NCBI RefSeq assembly: GCF_024584805.1
Contig: NZ_CP075715.1
Location: 3,916,526 to 3,980,525 of the forward strand
DNA: 64,000 bases
Direction of reading: 5' to 3'
Origin: Streptomyces sp. FIT100
GTDB taxonomy: Bacteria > Actinomycetota > Actinomycetes > Streptomycetales > Streptomycetaceae
Of the stretch, positions 49,903 to 57,809 are shown piece by piece (the first letter of the stretch is position 1; every line of letters begins with the position of its first letter). Made by a program: the position numbers and the translations under genes. The notes under the pieces are model-generated. The model was not told the DNA's origin and made no database searches. It saw nothing but the letters and a program-made list of their open reading frames with translations.

Positions 49903-50270
49903 CGCGCGCCCCCTCCCAGCAGCCGCTGGAGAGCGGCGTCCAGGTCTCGGGCCAGCTGTGCATGGTCGGCGTCGCCCGCTCCGGGCAGCGCCCGTACGAC
50001 CACCAGGCTACCGGGGGGCAGCTCGAGCAGTCGTTCGCGTATCAGGTGCCGCAGTCGACGCTTCACCTGATTACGGGTGACCGCGCCACCTACCGCCTTG
50101 CTCACGACGAAACCCGCACGCGTCGGGGGAGCGCTCTCCCCAGGCGCGTGCGGGTCCGTTGCACCGCTGCGTAGATGGACGACGAGAAGCGGGCGTCCGG
50201 CCCGGCGTCCCCGGCGTACCGCGGTCGCGAAGTCCTCGCGCCGCCTCAGCCGATTCTCGGTAGGCAGCAC
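49899..50270 (-). CDS. rnpA: Ribonuclease P protein component
   Basis: RnpA is the small protein subunit that helps RNase P RNA mature tRNA 5' ends. The 123-residue sequence shows the start LRRREDFATAVRRGRRAGRP and the RNR signature AVTRNQVKRRLRHLIRERL, which contacts the RNA. It begins with GTG and lies 18 bp downstream of rpmH, the normal bacterial order. Confidence 0.95.
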   Translation of the reverse strand: MLPTENRLRRREDFATAVRRGRRAGRPLLVVHLRSGATDPHAPGESAPPTRAGFVVSKAVGGAVTRNQVKRRLRHLIRERLLELPPGSLVVVRALPGAGDADHAQLARDLDAALQRLLGGGAR

Positions 50271-50288
50271 GTCATGACCTGTACGCGA

Positions 50289-50426
50289 TCAGGCGGACAG
50301 GCGGGCGCGACCCTTGCTGCGGCGGTTCGCCAGAATGGCGCGGCCGGCACGGGTACGCATGCGCAGGCGGAAACCGTGGGTCTTCGCGCGACGACGGTTG
50401 TTCGGCTGGAAGGTGCGCTTGCTCAC
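50289..50426 (-). CDS. rpmH: 50S ribosomal protein L34
   Basis: L34 is a 45-residue, very basic protein. It reads MSKRTFQPNNRRRAKTHGFR, then MRTRAGRAILANRRSKGR and ends RLSA. The start is GTG at 50424-50426, with TGGAG upstream. It heads the rpmH-rnpA-yidD-yidC-jag unit, divergent from dnaA. Confidence 0.97.
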   Translation of the reverse strand: MSKRTFQPNNRRRAKTHGFRLRMRTRAGRAILANRRSKGRARLSA

Positions 50427-50808
50427 TCGGGGGCTCCAGTAATGATTCGTGTGGCGGCGGGACATCGCCTGGCTGTCACCGTGCGCCCACGAGTAGCTCG
50501 CAATACGCCCGAGTGCACCGCTTCACAATCACCGATCGTGATCTACTGATCGTGATCTTTGCCCATCGGAGGCAGGCGGCAGCAGCCATCGACAACTCGA
50601 CCTGGTTACGGTACGCGCGGCTACGCCATTCGGTCAAACCAGCACCACGGCAGGGCCCGCTGTGCACAGGCTGTGGACAACAACTTGAACCGCGCGGTCG
50701 CCCTGACTACCGTGACTGGACTCGAATTCCTTTCCTACCCGCCTGCCGGGCCTGACCAACCCGTCCCGAGAACCACACATTCGTGGGACCTGTGAGAGAG
50801 CGTGCCTT
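50427..50808. promoter_or_regulatory. rpmH / dnaA divergent promoter region
   Basis: This 382-bp gap holds no gene. DnaA autoregulation sites are likely: a perfect box TGTGGACAA at 50672-50680 and a related TGTGCACAG at 50661-50669, 130-150 bp before dnaA. A direct repeat GATCGTGATCT occurs at 50534-50544 and 50548-50558 (14-nt period), on the rpmH side. Promoters could not be placed confidently. Confidence 0.75.
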
Positions 50809-52581
50809 GTGGCTGACGTACCTGCCGATCTTGCCGCAGTGTGGCCACGAGTGCTGGAGCAGCTCCTCGGGGAGGGCCAGCAGGGCATCGAGCCGAAGGA
50901 CAAGCAGTGGATCGAGCGCTGCCAGCCGCTCGCGCTGGTGGCCGACACCGCTCTCCTCGCCGTCCCCAACGAGTGGGGCAAGCGCGTCCTCGAAGGCCGG
51001 CTGGCCCCGCTGATCAGCGACACCCTCAGTCGCGAATGCGGCCGTCCGATCCGCATCGCGATCACCGTCGACGAGTCCGTGGCGGAGCCGGCCACCACCC
51101 CGTCGGCCCCTCCCATGCAGCAGCAGCCCCGTTACCAGGGGCCGCAGCACGACGAGCCGCGCCACAGCGACGCGTACGACGGCTACGGGCACCGGCCCAC
51201 GAACGACGACGGGATGCCCACCGTCCGCCCCGCGTACCCCGAATACCAGCAGCGCCCCGAGCCCGGCGCCTGGCCACGCACCGCCGAGGACCTGTCCTGG
51301 CAGCAGCCCCGGCACGGCGGATACCAGGAGCGCGATCCGTACGCGACCCGCCCCCAGCAGCACGACTACCGGTCGCCGCTGCCCGACCGCGGGCAGTACG
51401 ACCAGCAGCGGCCCGAGCGCCACGAACGGCCTGAGCCCAGCGGCCCGCGGCATGGCGGTCCGGGCGGACCTTCCGGCGGGGGAGTCCCCGGCGGCGGGCC
51501 CGGCCCGCTCGGTGCGCAGCCGTCGCCGGCGCCGGGACCGGGTGAGCCGCATGCCCGGCTCAACCCCAAGTACCTCTTCGACACCTTCGTCATCGGCGCC
51601 TCCAACCGCTTCGCGCACGCCGCTGCCGTGGCGGTGGCCGAGGCCCCGGCGAAGGCGTACAACCCCCTCTTCATCTATGGGGAGTCGGGGCTGGGCAAGA
51701 CCCATCTGCTGCATGCCATCGGGCACTACGCGCGAAGCCTCTACCCCGGAACGCGCGTTCGGTACGTCAGCTCCGAGGAGTTCACGAACGAGTTCATCAA
51801 CTCGATCCGGGACGGCAAGGGCGACGCGTTCCGCAAGCGCTACCGGGATGTGGACATCCTGCTGGTCGACGACATCCAGTTCCTCGCGAGCAAGGAGTCG
51901 ACGCAGGAGGAGTTCTTCCACACCTTCAACACGCTCCACAACGCGAACAAGCAGATCGTGCTGTCCTCGGACCGGCCGCCCAAGCAGCTGATGACCCTCG
52001 AGGACCGGTTGCGCAACCGCTTCGAGTGGGGTCTGACCACCGATGTGCAGCCGCCGGAGCTGGAGACGCGGATCGCGATCCTCCGCAAGAAGGCGGTGCA
52101 GGAGCAGCTCAACGCCCCGCCGGAGGTACTGGAGTTCATCGCCTCCCGGATCTCGCGGAACATCCGTGAGCTGGAGGGCGCCCTCATCCGGGTCACGGCC
52201 TTCGCCAGCCTCAACCGGCAACCGGTCGACCTCGGGCTCACCGAGATCGTCCTCAAGGATCTGATCCCGGGCGGAGAGGACAGCTCCCCGGAGATCACGG
52301 CGACAGCGATCATGGCGGCGACAGCCGACTACTTCGGGCTGACGGTGGAGGACCTCTGCGGGTCCTCACGCAGCCGGGTGCTGGTCACTGCCCGGCAGAT
52401 CGCGATGTACCTGTGCAGGGAGCTCACGGACCTCTCGCTGCCGAAGATCGGCGCGCAGTTCGGTGGCCGCGACCACACGACGGTGATGCACGCGGACCGG
52501 AAGATCCGCGCGCTCATGGCCGAGCGGCGCTCGATCTACAACCAGGTCACCGAGCTGACCAACCGCATCAAGAACGGCTGA
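50809..52581 (+). CDS. dnaA: Chromosomal replication initiator DnaA
   Basis: DnaA binds DnaA boxes in oriC, melts DNA and loads helicase. The 590-residue protein has domain I (about 1-85: LAAVWPRVLEQLLGEGQQGI) and an unusually long disordered domain II (about 90-245, rich in Pro/Gln/Arg, typical of Streptomyces). The AAA+ domain III has Walker A in FIYGESGLGKTHLLHAIGHY and Walker B in ILLVDDIQFLASKES. Domain IV carries the box-reading helix-turn-helix (GAQFGGRDHTTVMHADRKIR). The start is GTG. A strong terminator follows within the oriC gap. Confidence 0.98.
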   Translation: MADVPADLAAVWPRVLEQLLGEGQQGIEPKDKQWIERCQPLALVADTALLAVPNEWGKRVLEGRLAPLISDTLSRECGRPIRIAITVDESVAEPATTPSAPPMQQQPRYQGPQHDEPRHSDAYDGYGHRPTNDDGMPTVRPAYPEYQQRPEPGAWPRTAEDLSWQQPRHGGYQERDPYATRPQQHDYRSPLPDRGQYDQQRPERHERPEPSGPRHGGPGGPSGGGVPGGGPGPLGAQPSPAPGPGEPHARLNPKYLFDTFVIGASNRFAHAAAVAVAEAPAKAYNPLFIYGESGLGKTHLLHAIGHYARSLYPGTRVRYVSSEEFTNEFINSIRDGKGDAFRKRYRDVDILLVDDIQFLASKESTQEEFFHTFNTLHNANKQIVLSSDRPPKQLMTLEDRLRNRFEWGLTTDVQPPELETRIAILRKKAVQEQLNAPPEVLEFIASRISRNIRELEGALIRVTAFASLNRQPVDLGLTEIVLKDLIPGGEDSSPEITATAIMAATADYFGLTVEDLCGSSRSRVLVTARQIAMYLCRELTDLSLPKIGAQFGGRDHTTVMHADRKIRALMAERRSIYNQVTELTNRIKNG

Positions 52582-52700
52582 CACCGCCACACCGCCACAC
52601 CGGCACGCCACGCCACCGTCGCCGCGCACAGGGGCAGAGGCGGACGCAGGGGCGGGCAGAGGACAGGCACAGGGCCGGCACAGGCTCCTCATACGGCTGC

Positions 52701-52739
52701 CGAAGGGCGCCCCGGGACGGACTCCCGGGGCGCCCTTCG
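52701..52739 (+). terminator. Terminator after dnaA
   Basis: A perfect 16-bp GC-rich stem (52701-52716 with 52724-52739) and a 7-nt loop lie 120 bp past the dnaA stop, between the gene and the first DnaA box of oriC. Confidence 0.8.
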
Positions 52740-52968
52740 CGGTTTCGGACGCAGCCATCGGCCATCGGCGCGCCACCGCGCCGCCACCACCCCGCCACGG
52801 CGCTGTTCGAATACATGCCGCCGCCGGCCCGTTCTCCACAGAAGTACGGACGATCTTCCGTCCACAGCCTGGGGACTCCCGAGTTGTCCAGATTGCGTCC
52901 ACAGGCACGGTTGATGAGACTTGATCACTCCAGGTCAACCGGTTGTGGATTTGTGGCCAGCCACGTTC

Positions 52969-53005
52969 CACAGACTGTGGACGGATCTTCCGTCCACAGT
53001 CTGTG
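52969..53005. repeat. Inverted repeat in oriC made of two facing DnaA boxes
   Basis: Arms 52969-52984 and 52990-53005 are exact reverse complements with a 5-nt centre. Each arm contains one DnaA-box-like 9-mer (TGTGGACGG and CCGTCCACA), so the boxes face each other. Confidence 0.9.
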
Positions 53006-53575
53006 ATCCAGGTTGTCCCCATGCAGCCCACAGGCCGGGCGTTGTTGCCCACAGCTTCGTCCGGCTTCTCCACACCTCTGTCCACTGTTCGGCAACGAAA
53101 CGCCCGAGCTCACCGGACCGAGTGAAAGGCGTCACACCAAGGCGCTGGATTGGGCTGTGGGGAACGTGGGTAAAGCTGGGGACAGCACTGGGGAGAAGTC
53201 GGTGTGCCCTGTGCACCGGATGTGCAGAACTTCGAGGCGTCCACAGAAAGCACGGGTTGTCCACCGCTCGCGCCCACAGGCCCGGTGGACAAAAAATCGC
53301 GCCTGACCTGCGCGGATGGCGTTATCCACGGTTTCCACAGGCCCTACTACTACTCCCACTTAGAGTTACCGGGGAATCCGCTTCGAAGAGGGCCCTGTGC
53401 ACAACTCGGCGCCGGAGCTCCGGCTGGCTCTTGTCTCGACTTGACCCCGACCCGCACCGACTGTCGGTGCCGTGCGTCAGACTGGTCTCCGGCATCGGGC
53501 CCGGCTCCGGCTGAGAGCCCCGTGCCGGTGACGAAGGCCAGCAGGGCGAGCGAGCAACAGCAGGAGGCGGTTCCG

Positions 53576-54706
53576 GTGAAGATCCGGGTGGAGCGCGATG
53601 TACTCGCGGAGGCGGTGGCGTGGGTGGCCAGGAGCCTCCCGGCCCGTCCGCCGGCGCCCGTTCTCGCGGGCCTTCTTCTGAAGGCCGAGGACGGCGCTCT
53701 CAGCTTCTCCAGCTTCGACTACGAGGTCTCGGCCAAGGTCTCGGTCGACGCCGAGGTCGAGGAGGAAGGGACGGTGCTCGTCTCCGGCCGTCTCCTCGCC
53801 GACATCAGCCGCGCCCTCCCCAACCGGCCGGTGGAGATTTCCACAGACGGTGTACGGGCGACCGTGGTCTGCGGCTCCTCCCGCTTCACCCTCCACACAC
53901 TGCCTGTGGAGGAGTACCCGGCGCTGCCGCAGATGCCGACCGCGACCGGCACCGTCCCCGGTGAGGTCTTCGCCTCGGCCGCCGCCCAGGTCGCCATCGC
54001 CGCGGGCCGCGACGACACCCTGCCCGTCCTGACCGGCGTACGGATCGAGATCGAGGGCGACACGGTCACCCTGGCCTCCACCGACCGCTACCGCTTCGCG
54101 GTCCGCGAGTTCCTGTGGAAGCCGGAGTCCCCGGACGCCTCCGCGGTCGCCCTGGTGCCCGCGAAGACGCTGCTCGACACGGCCAAGGCGCTGACCAGCG
54201 GTGACACGGTCACGCTGGCGTTGTCCGGCTCCGGTGCCGGCGAGGGCCTCATCGGCTTCGAGGGTGCCGGCCGGCGCACCACCACCCGCCTGCTCGAGGG
54301 TGACCTGCCGAAGTACCGGACGCTGTTCCCGACCGAGTTCAACTCGGTCGCGGTGATCGAGACCGCCCCGTTCGTCGAGGCCGTCAAGCGCGTCGCCCTC
54401 GTCGCCGAGCGGAACACCCCGGTGCGGCTCAGCTTCGAGCAGGGCGTGCTGATCCTGGAGGCCGGCTCCAGCGACGATGCACAGGCTGTGGAGCGTGTGG
54501 ACGCGCAGCTGGAGGGCGACGACATCTCCATCGCCTTCAACCCGACGTTCCTGCTGGACGGCCTGAGCGCCATCGACTCCCCCGTGGCCCAGCTCTCCTT
54601 CACCACGTCCACCAAGCCCGCGCTGCTCAGCGGCAAGCCCGCGGTGGACGCGGAGGCGGACGAGGCCTACAAGTACCTGATCATGCCGGTGCGGCTCTCG
54701 GGCTGA
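53576..54706 (+). CDS. dnaN: DNA polymerase III sliding clamp (beta subunit)
   Basis: DnaN is the ring-shaped clamp that tethers polymerase III to DNA. This 376-residue sequence shows three clamp domains of the family: VKIRVERDVLAEAVAWVARS, AAGRDDTLPVLTGVRIEIEG, and the C-terminal YKYLIMPVRLSG that binds clamp partners. The GTG at 53576 follows AGGAGG at the right spacing; the longer upstream frame lies in oriC. It is the first gene of the dnaN-gnd-recF-DUF721-gyrBA block. Confidence 0.98.
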   Translation: MKIRVERDVLAEAVAWVARSLPARPPAPVLAGLLLKAEDGALSFSSFDYEVSAKVSVDAEVEEEGTVLVSGRLLADISRALPNRPVEISTDGVRATVVCGSSRFTLHTLPVEEYPALPQMPTATGTVPGEVFASAAAQVAIAAGRDDTLPVLTGVRIEIEGDTVTLASTDRYRFAVREFLWKPESPDASAVALVPAKTLLDTAKALTSGDTVTLALSGSGAGEGLIGFEGAGRRTTTRLLEGDLPKYRTLFPTEFNSVAVIETAPFVEAVKRVALVAERNTPVRLSFEQGVLILEAGSSDDAQAVERVDAQLEGDDISIAFNPTFLLDGLSAIDSPVAQLSFTTSTKPALLSGKPAVDAEADEAYKYLIMPVRLSG

Positions 54707-54840
54707 CCGGCCGTAAGCACCGGTCGGCTGCCTTCGTACAGGCGTACGCCTGAGCGGCTGACCCCACAGGTGTGCACCCGCGTCCCGGCGTAGGCTCGGA
54801 CGCGGGTACCAGACTGCACACGACGCTAAGGAAAACTCTG

Positions 54841-55719
54841 ATGGAGCTCGGTCTCGTCGGCCTCGGCAAGATGGGCGGCAACATGCGCGAGCGCATCCGC
54901 CGCGCAGGCCACACCGTCATCGGCTACGACCGCAACCCGGAACTCTCCGATGTCCACAGCCTCGAGGAGCTTGTGGCCAAGCTCAAGGGTCCGCGCGTCG
55001 TGTGGGTGATGGTCCCGGCCGGTGCCGCGACGCAGGCCACCGTCGACGAGCTGGCCGCGCTGCTCTCCCCCGGCGACATCGTCGTGGACGGCGGCAACTC
55101 GCGGTGGACGGACGACGAGAAGCACGCCGTCGAGCTGGGCATCAAGGGCATCGGCTTCGTCGACTGCGGTGTGTCCGGCGGCGTCTGGGGCCTGGAGAAC
55201 GGCTATGCGCTGATGTACGGCGGCCACGAGGAGCATGTCGCCAGGGTGCAGCCGATCTTCGACGCGCTGAAGCCCGAGGGCGAGTTCGGCTCGGTGCACG
55301 CGGGCAAGGTCGGTGCCGGACACTTCGCGAAGATGGTCCACAACGGCATCGAGTACGCCATGATGCAGGCCTACGCCGAGGGCTGGGAGCTGCTGGAGAA
55401 GGTCGACTCGGTCACGGACGTCCGTGAGGTCTTCCGCTCCTGGCAGGAGGGCACGGTCATCCGCTCCTGGCTGCTCGACCTGGCGGTCAACGCCCTGGAC
55501 GAGGACGAGCACCTGGAGAAGCTGCGTGGTTATGCACAGGACTCCGGCGAGGGCCGGTGGACTGTGGAAGCCGCGATCGACAACGCGGTGCCGCTGCCTG
55601 CGATCACCGCGTCGCTCTTCGCGCGGTTCGCGTCGCGCCAGGAGGACTCCCCGCAGATGAAGATGATCGCTGCCCTCCGGAACCAGTTCGGCGGACACGC
55701 GGTCGAGAGCAAGAAGTAA
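54841..55719 (+). CDS. gnd: 6-phosphogluconate dehydrogenase, decarboxylating (short form)
   Basis: This 292-residue enzyme oxidises 6-phosphogluconate to ribulose 5-phosphate in the pentose phosphate pathway. It has the Rossmann start GLVGLGKMGGNMRERIRRAG, the substrate loop VDGGNSRWTDDEKHA, and the catalytic lysine region GAGHFAKMVHNGIEYAMMQA. Its length matches the short NAD-preferring form, not the 470-residue dimeric enzyme. The gene lies in oriC blocks of many actinomycetes, between dnaN and recF. The start is ATG at 54841. Confidence 0.95.
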   Translation: MELGLVGLGKMGGNMRERIRRAGHTVIGYDRNPELSDVHSLEELVAKLKGPRVVWVMVPAGAATQATVDELAALLSPGDIVVDGGNSRWTDDEKHAVELGIKGIGFVDCGVSGGVWGLENGYALMYGGHEEHVARVQPIFDALKPEGEFGSVHAGKVGAGHFAKMVHNGIEYAMMQAYAEGWELLEKVDSVTDVREVFRSWQEGTVIRSWLLDLAVNALDEDEHLEKLRGYAQDSGEGRWTVEAAIDNAVPLPAITASLFARFASRQEDSPQMKMIAALRNQFGGHAVESKK

Positions 55720-55725
55720 TCCACA

Positions 55726-55756
55726 GGCTGTTGGCAACGTCCTGCCGCCAACAGCC
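55726..55756 (+). terminator. Weak hairpin after gnd
   Basis: A 9-bp stem (55726-55734 with 55748-55756) and a 13-nt loop directly follow the gnd stop. No U-run follows, so it may only attenuate transcription into recF. Confidence 0.35.
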
Positions 55757-55800
55757 CGTCGGTGAGCAGTGAGCAGCAGCCGGGGGAGGTCGGCGTCCAC

Positions 55801-56922
55801 ATGCATGTCACGCATCTGTCGCTGGCCGATTTCCGCTCGTACGCCCGGGTCGAGGTCCCGCTCGACCCGGGCGTCAGCGTGTTCGTGGGGGCGAACGGCC
55901 AGGGCAAGACGAACCTGGTCGAGGCCGTCGGCTATCTCGCGACCCTCGGCAGCCACCGGGTCGCGTCCGACGCTCCGCTGGTGCGGGTGGGGGCGGACCG
56001 CGCCGTCATCCGCGCGGCCGTCACACAGGGCGAGCGTTCCCAGCTGATCGAGCTGGAGCTCAATCCCGGCAGGGCGAATCGGGCGCGGATCAACCGGTCG
56101 TCCCAGGTCAGGCCGCGGGACGTGCTCGGGATCGTACGGACGGTGCTCTTCGCGCCGGAGGATCTGGCGCTGGTCAAGGGGGATCCCGGCGAGCGGCGGC
56201 GTTTCCTCGACGAACTGATCACGGCGCGCTCCCCGCGGATGGCGGGGGTGCGGTCCGACTACGAGCGAGTGCTCAAGCAGCGCAACACGCTGCTGAAGTC
56301 CGCGGCGATGGCGCGGCGGCACGGCGGCCGCTCGATGGATCTGTCCACGCTCGACGTCTGGGACCAGCATCTGGCGCACGCGGGCGCGGAGCTGCTGGCC
56401 CGGCGGCTCGATCTGATCGCGGCGCTGCGGCCGCTGACCGACAAGGCGTACGAGCAGCTGGCGCCGGGCGGCGGGCCGGTCGCGCTGGAGTACCGCGGAT
56501 CGGCCGGCGGCGACGGGCACGCGCGCGACGAGCTGTACGAGCAGCTCATCGCCGCGCTCGCGGAGTCGCGCAAGCAGGAGATCGAGCGGGGCGTCACGCT
56601 CGTCGGGCCGCACCGCGACGAGCTGCTGCTGAAGCTGGGCGAGCTGCCGGCGAAGGGGTACGCGAGCCACGGCGAGTCCTGGTCGTACGCGCTGGCGCTG
56701 CGGCTGGCCTCGTACGACCTGCTCAGGGCCGAGGGCAACGAGCCGGTGCTCGTCCTCGACGACGTCTTCGCCGAGCTGGACGCCCGTCGCCGGGAGCGGC
56801 TTGCGGAACTGGTGGCTCCGGGCGAGCAGGTGCTGGTGACGGCGGCGGTGGACGACGACGTTCCGGGAGTGCTCGCGGGGGCGCGGTACGCCGTGGCGGA
56901 CGGGGCGGTGGAGCGCGTATGA
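55801..56922 (+). CDS. recF: DNA replication and repair protein RecF
   Basis: RecF is an SMC-like ATPase that helps load RecA at gapped DNA. The 373-residue protein has Walker A in FVGANGQGKTNLVEAVGYLA, the SMC/ABC-type signature segment near LVGPHRDELLLKLG and SWSYALALRLASYDLLRAEG, and Walker B in PVLVLDDVFAELDARRRERL. The ATG at 55801 is preferred; a GTG in the same frame lies 39 bp upstream. Its stop overlaps the next start (ATGA). Confidence 0.97.
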   Translation: MHVTHLSLADFRSYARVEVPLDPGVSVFVGANGQGKTNLVEAVGYLATLGSHRVASDAPLVRVGADRAVIRAAVTQGERSQLIELELNPGRANRARINRSSQVRPRDVLGIVRTVLFAPEDLALVKGDPGERRRFLDELITARSPRMAGVRSDYERVLKQRNTLLKSAAMARRHGGRSMDLSTLDVWDQHLAHAGAELLARRLDLIAALRPLTDKAYEQLAPGGGPVALEYRGSAGGDGHARDELYEQLIAALAESRKQEIERGVTLVGPHRDELLLKLGELPAKGYASHGESWSYALALRLASYDLLRAEGNEPVLVLDDVFAELDARRRERLAELVAPGEQVLVTAAVDDDVPGVLAGARYAVADGAVERV

Positions 56923-57455
56923 GCGAGGACGGGACGTCCAAGACGCCGGAGCCGTCCGGGGTGGATCTGGCACGCGTGGCGCTGCGCGCCGCCAAGGAGC
57001 AGGCGCGGGCGCGAGGCGCGGCCGCGCAGGAGAAGCGTCAGGCCAGGCGGGGCGGCGGACTGCGCTCCGGTGCCCGGGCGGACGGGCGCGACCCGCTGCC
57101 GCTGGGCGCCGCGATCAACCGGCTGATCACCGAGCGGGGCTGGGAGACGCCCGCGGCGGTGGGCGGTGTGATGGGCCGCTGGCCGCAGATCGTGGGCGAG
57201 GACCTGGCGAAGCACTGCGTGCCGCTGCGGTACGACGAGGCCCCGGACGAGCGCGTCCTGACCGTGCAGTGCGACTCGACGGCGTGGGCGACACAGCTGC
57301 GGCTGCTTGCCCCGCGGCTGGTGGCGCGACTGAACGAGGACCTCGGCCAGGGGACGGTCCGACTGATCAAGGTGCTCGGTCCGGGCGGTCCCGCTCGCCG
57401 CTTCGGCCCGCTCCGGGCGCCCGGCAGCACGGGCCCGGGCGACACCTACGGCTGA
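56919..57455 (+). CDS. DUF721 protein, DciA-like helicase-loading factor
   Basis: This 178-residue protein has a basic, Ala/Arg-rich N-terminus (about 1-55) and the DUF721 core (about 60-150: LGAAINRLITERGWETPAAV, GRWPQIVGEDLAKHCVPLRY, VQCDSTAWATQLRLLAPRLV). DUF721 contains DciA, the ancestral loader of the DnaB helicase in bacteria that lack DnaC. This genome has dnaB in the same window and no visible dnaC, which agrees with that role. It overlaps recF by 4 bp. Confidence 0.88.
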   Translation: MSEDGTSKTPEPSGVDLARVALRAAKEQARARGAAAQEKRQARRGGGLRSGARADGRDPLPLGAAINRLITERGWETPAAVGGVMGRWPQIVGEDLAKHCVPLRYDEAPDERVLTVQCDSTAWATQLRLLAPRLVARLNEDLGQGTVRLIKVLGPGGPARRFGPLRAPGSTGPGDTYG

Positions 57456-57809
57456 CCTTCGGGCCCCCGATCGACCCCGCTCCGCGGTGCTACGTCCCGC
57501 GCGGAGACCTCCGGATCACCATGCGTCCCATGAGGCGTCCCTCACCGTAGCCGAAGGTTGACAGGCCGAAGCGCTCAATGCCCGTGTGAGCCTCTTGGAG
57601 CCCCTTCCCGAATATGGGGAGTCGGTCGACGCCCGTTCAGGGCGGCACATGCGGACTCAGGTACCGGCAAACCCCCATTCATGTCGGCGGTACCGGTAGA
57701 CTGGTAGAGAATCCCGCCCGACGGACGGGACACGTGGATTACTGCCGAACGACGCAGCCGCTCCCGCTAGCCCGGAGAACGGCTTGTGCTGTGCCAGAAA
57801 GGGCGCTTC
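57456..57809. promoter_or_regulatory. gyrB upstream region
   Basis: This 354-bp gap between the DUF721 gene and gyrB has no gene I can support. It should contain the gyrBA promoter, which is supercoiling-sensitive in Streptomyces (known of the operon). A TTGACA at 57558-57563 is a -35 candidate but has no good -10 at the usual distance. The gyrB ribosome site, AAAGGG, is at its right end. Confidence 0.5.

Larger units (their letters stand above)
52582..53575. other. oriC: Origin of replication oriC (dnaA-dnaN intergenic region)
   Basis: This 994-bp non-coding gap between dnaA and dnaN carries about 18 DnaA-box-like 9-mers in both orientations between 52833 and 53340. Examples are CCGTCCACA (52858-52866, 52990-52998), TGTGGACGG (52976-52984), TTGCCCACA (53044-53052), GCGTCCACA (52895-52903, 53237-53245), TTGTCCACC (53257-53265), GGTGGACAA (53284-53292) and TTATCCACG (53322-53330). 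This density and the position define the streptomycete origin. It also has a 16-bp inverted repeat (52969-52984 with 52990-53005). The last 230 bp should carry the dnaN promoter. Confidence 0.96.

Noticed and set aside
52851..53340. CRISPR-like repeats in the dnaA-dnaN gap
   Set aside because: The repeated 9-mers are short, in both orientations and irregularly spaced; they are DnaA boxes.
54826..56973. A 715-codon open frame on the minus strand opposite gnd and recF
   Set aside because: Antisense shadow of two conserved genes.
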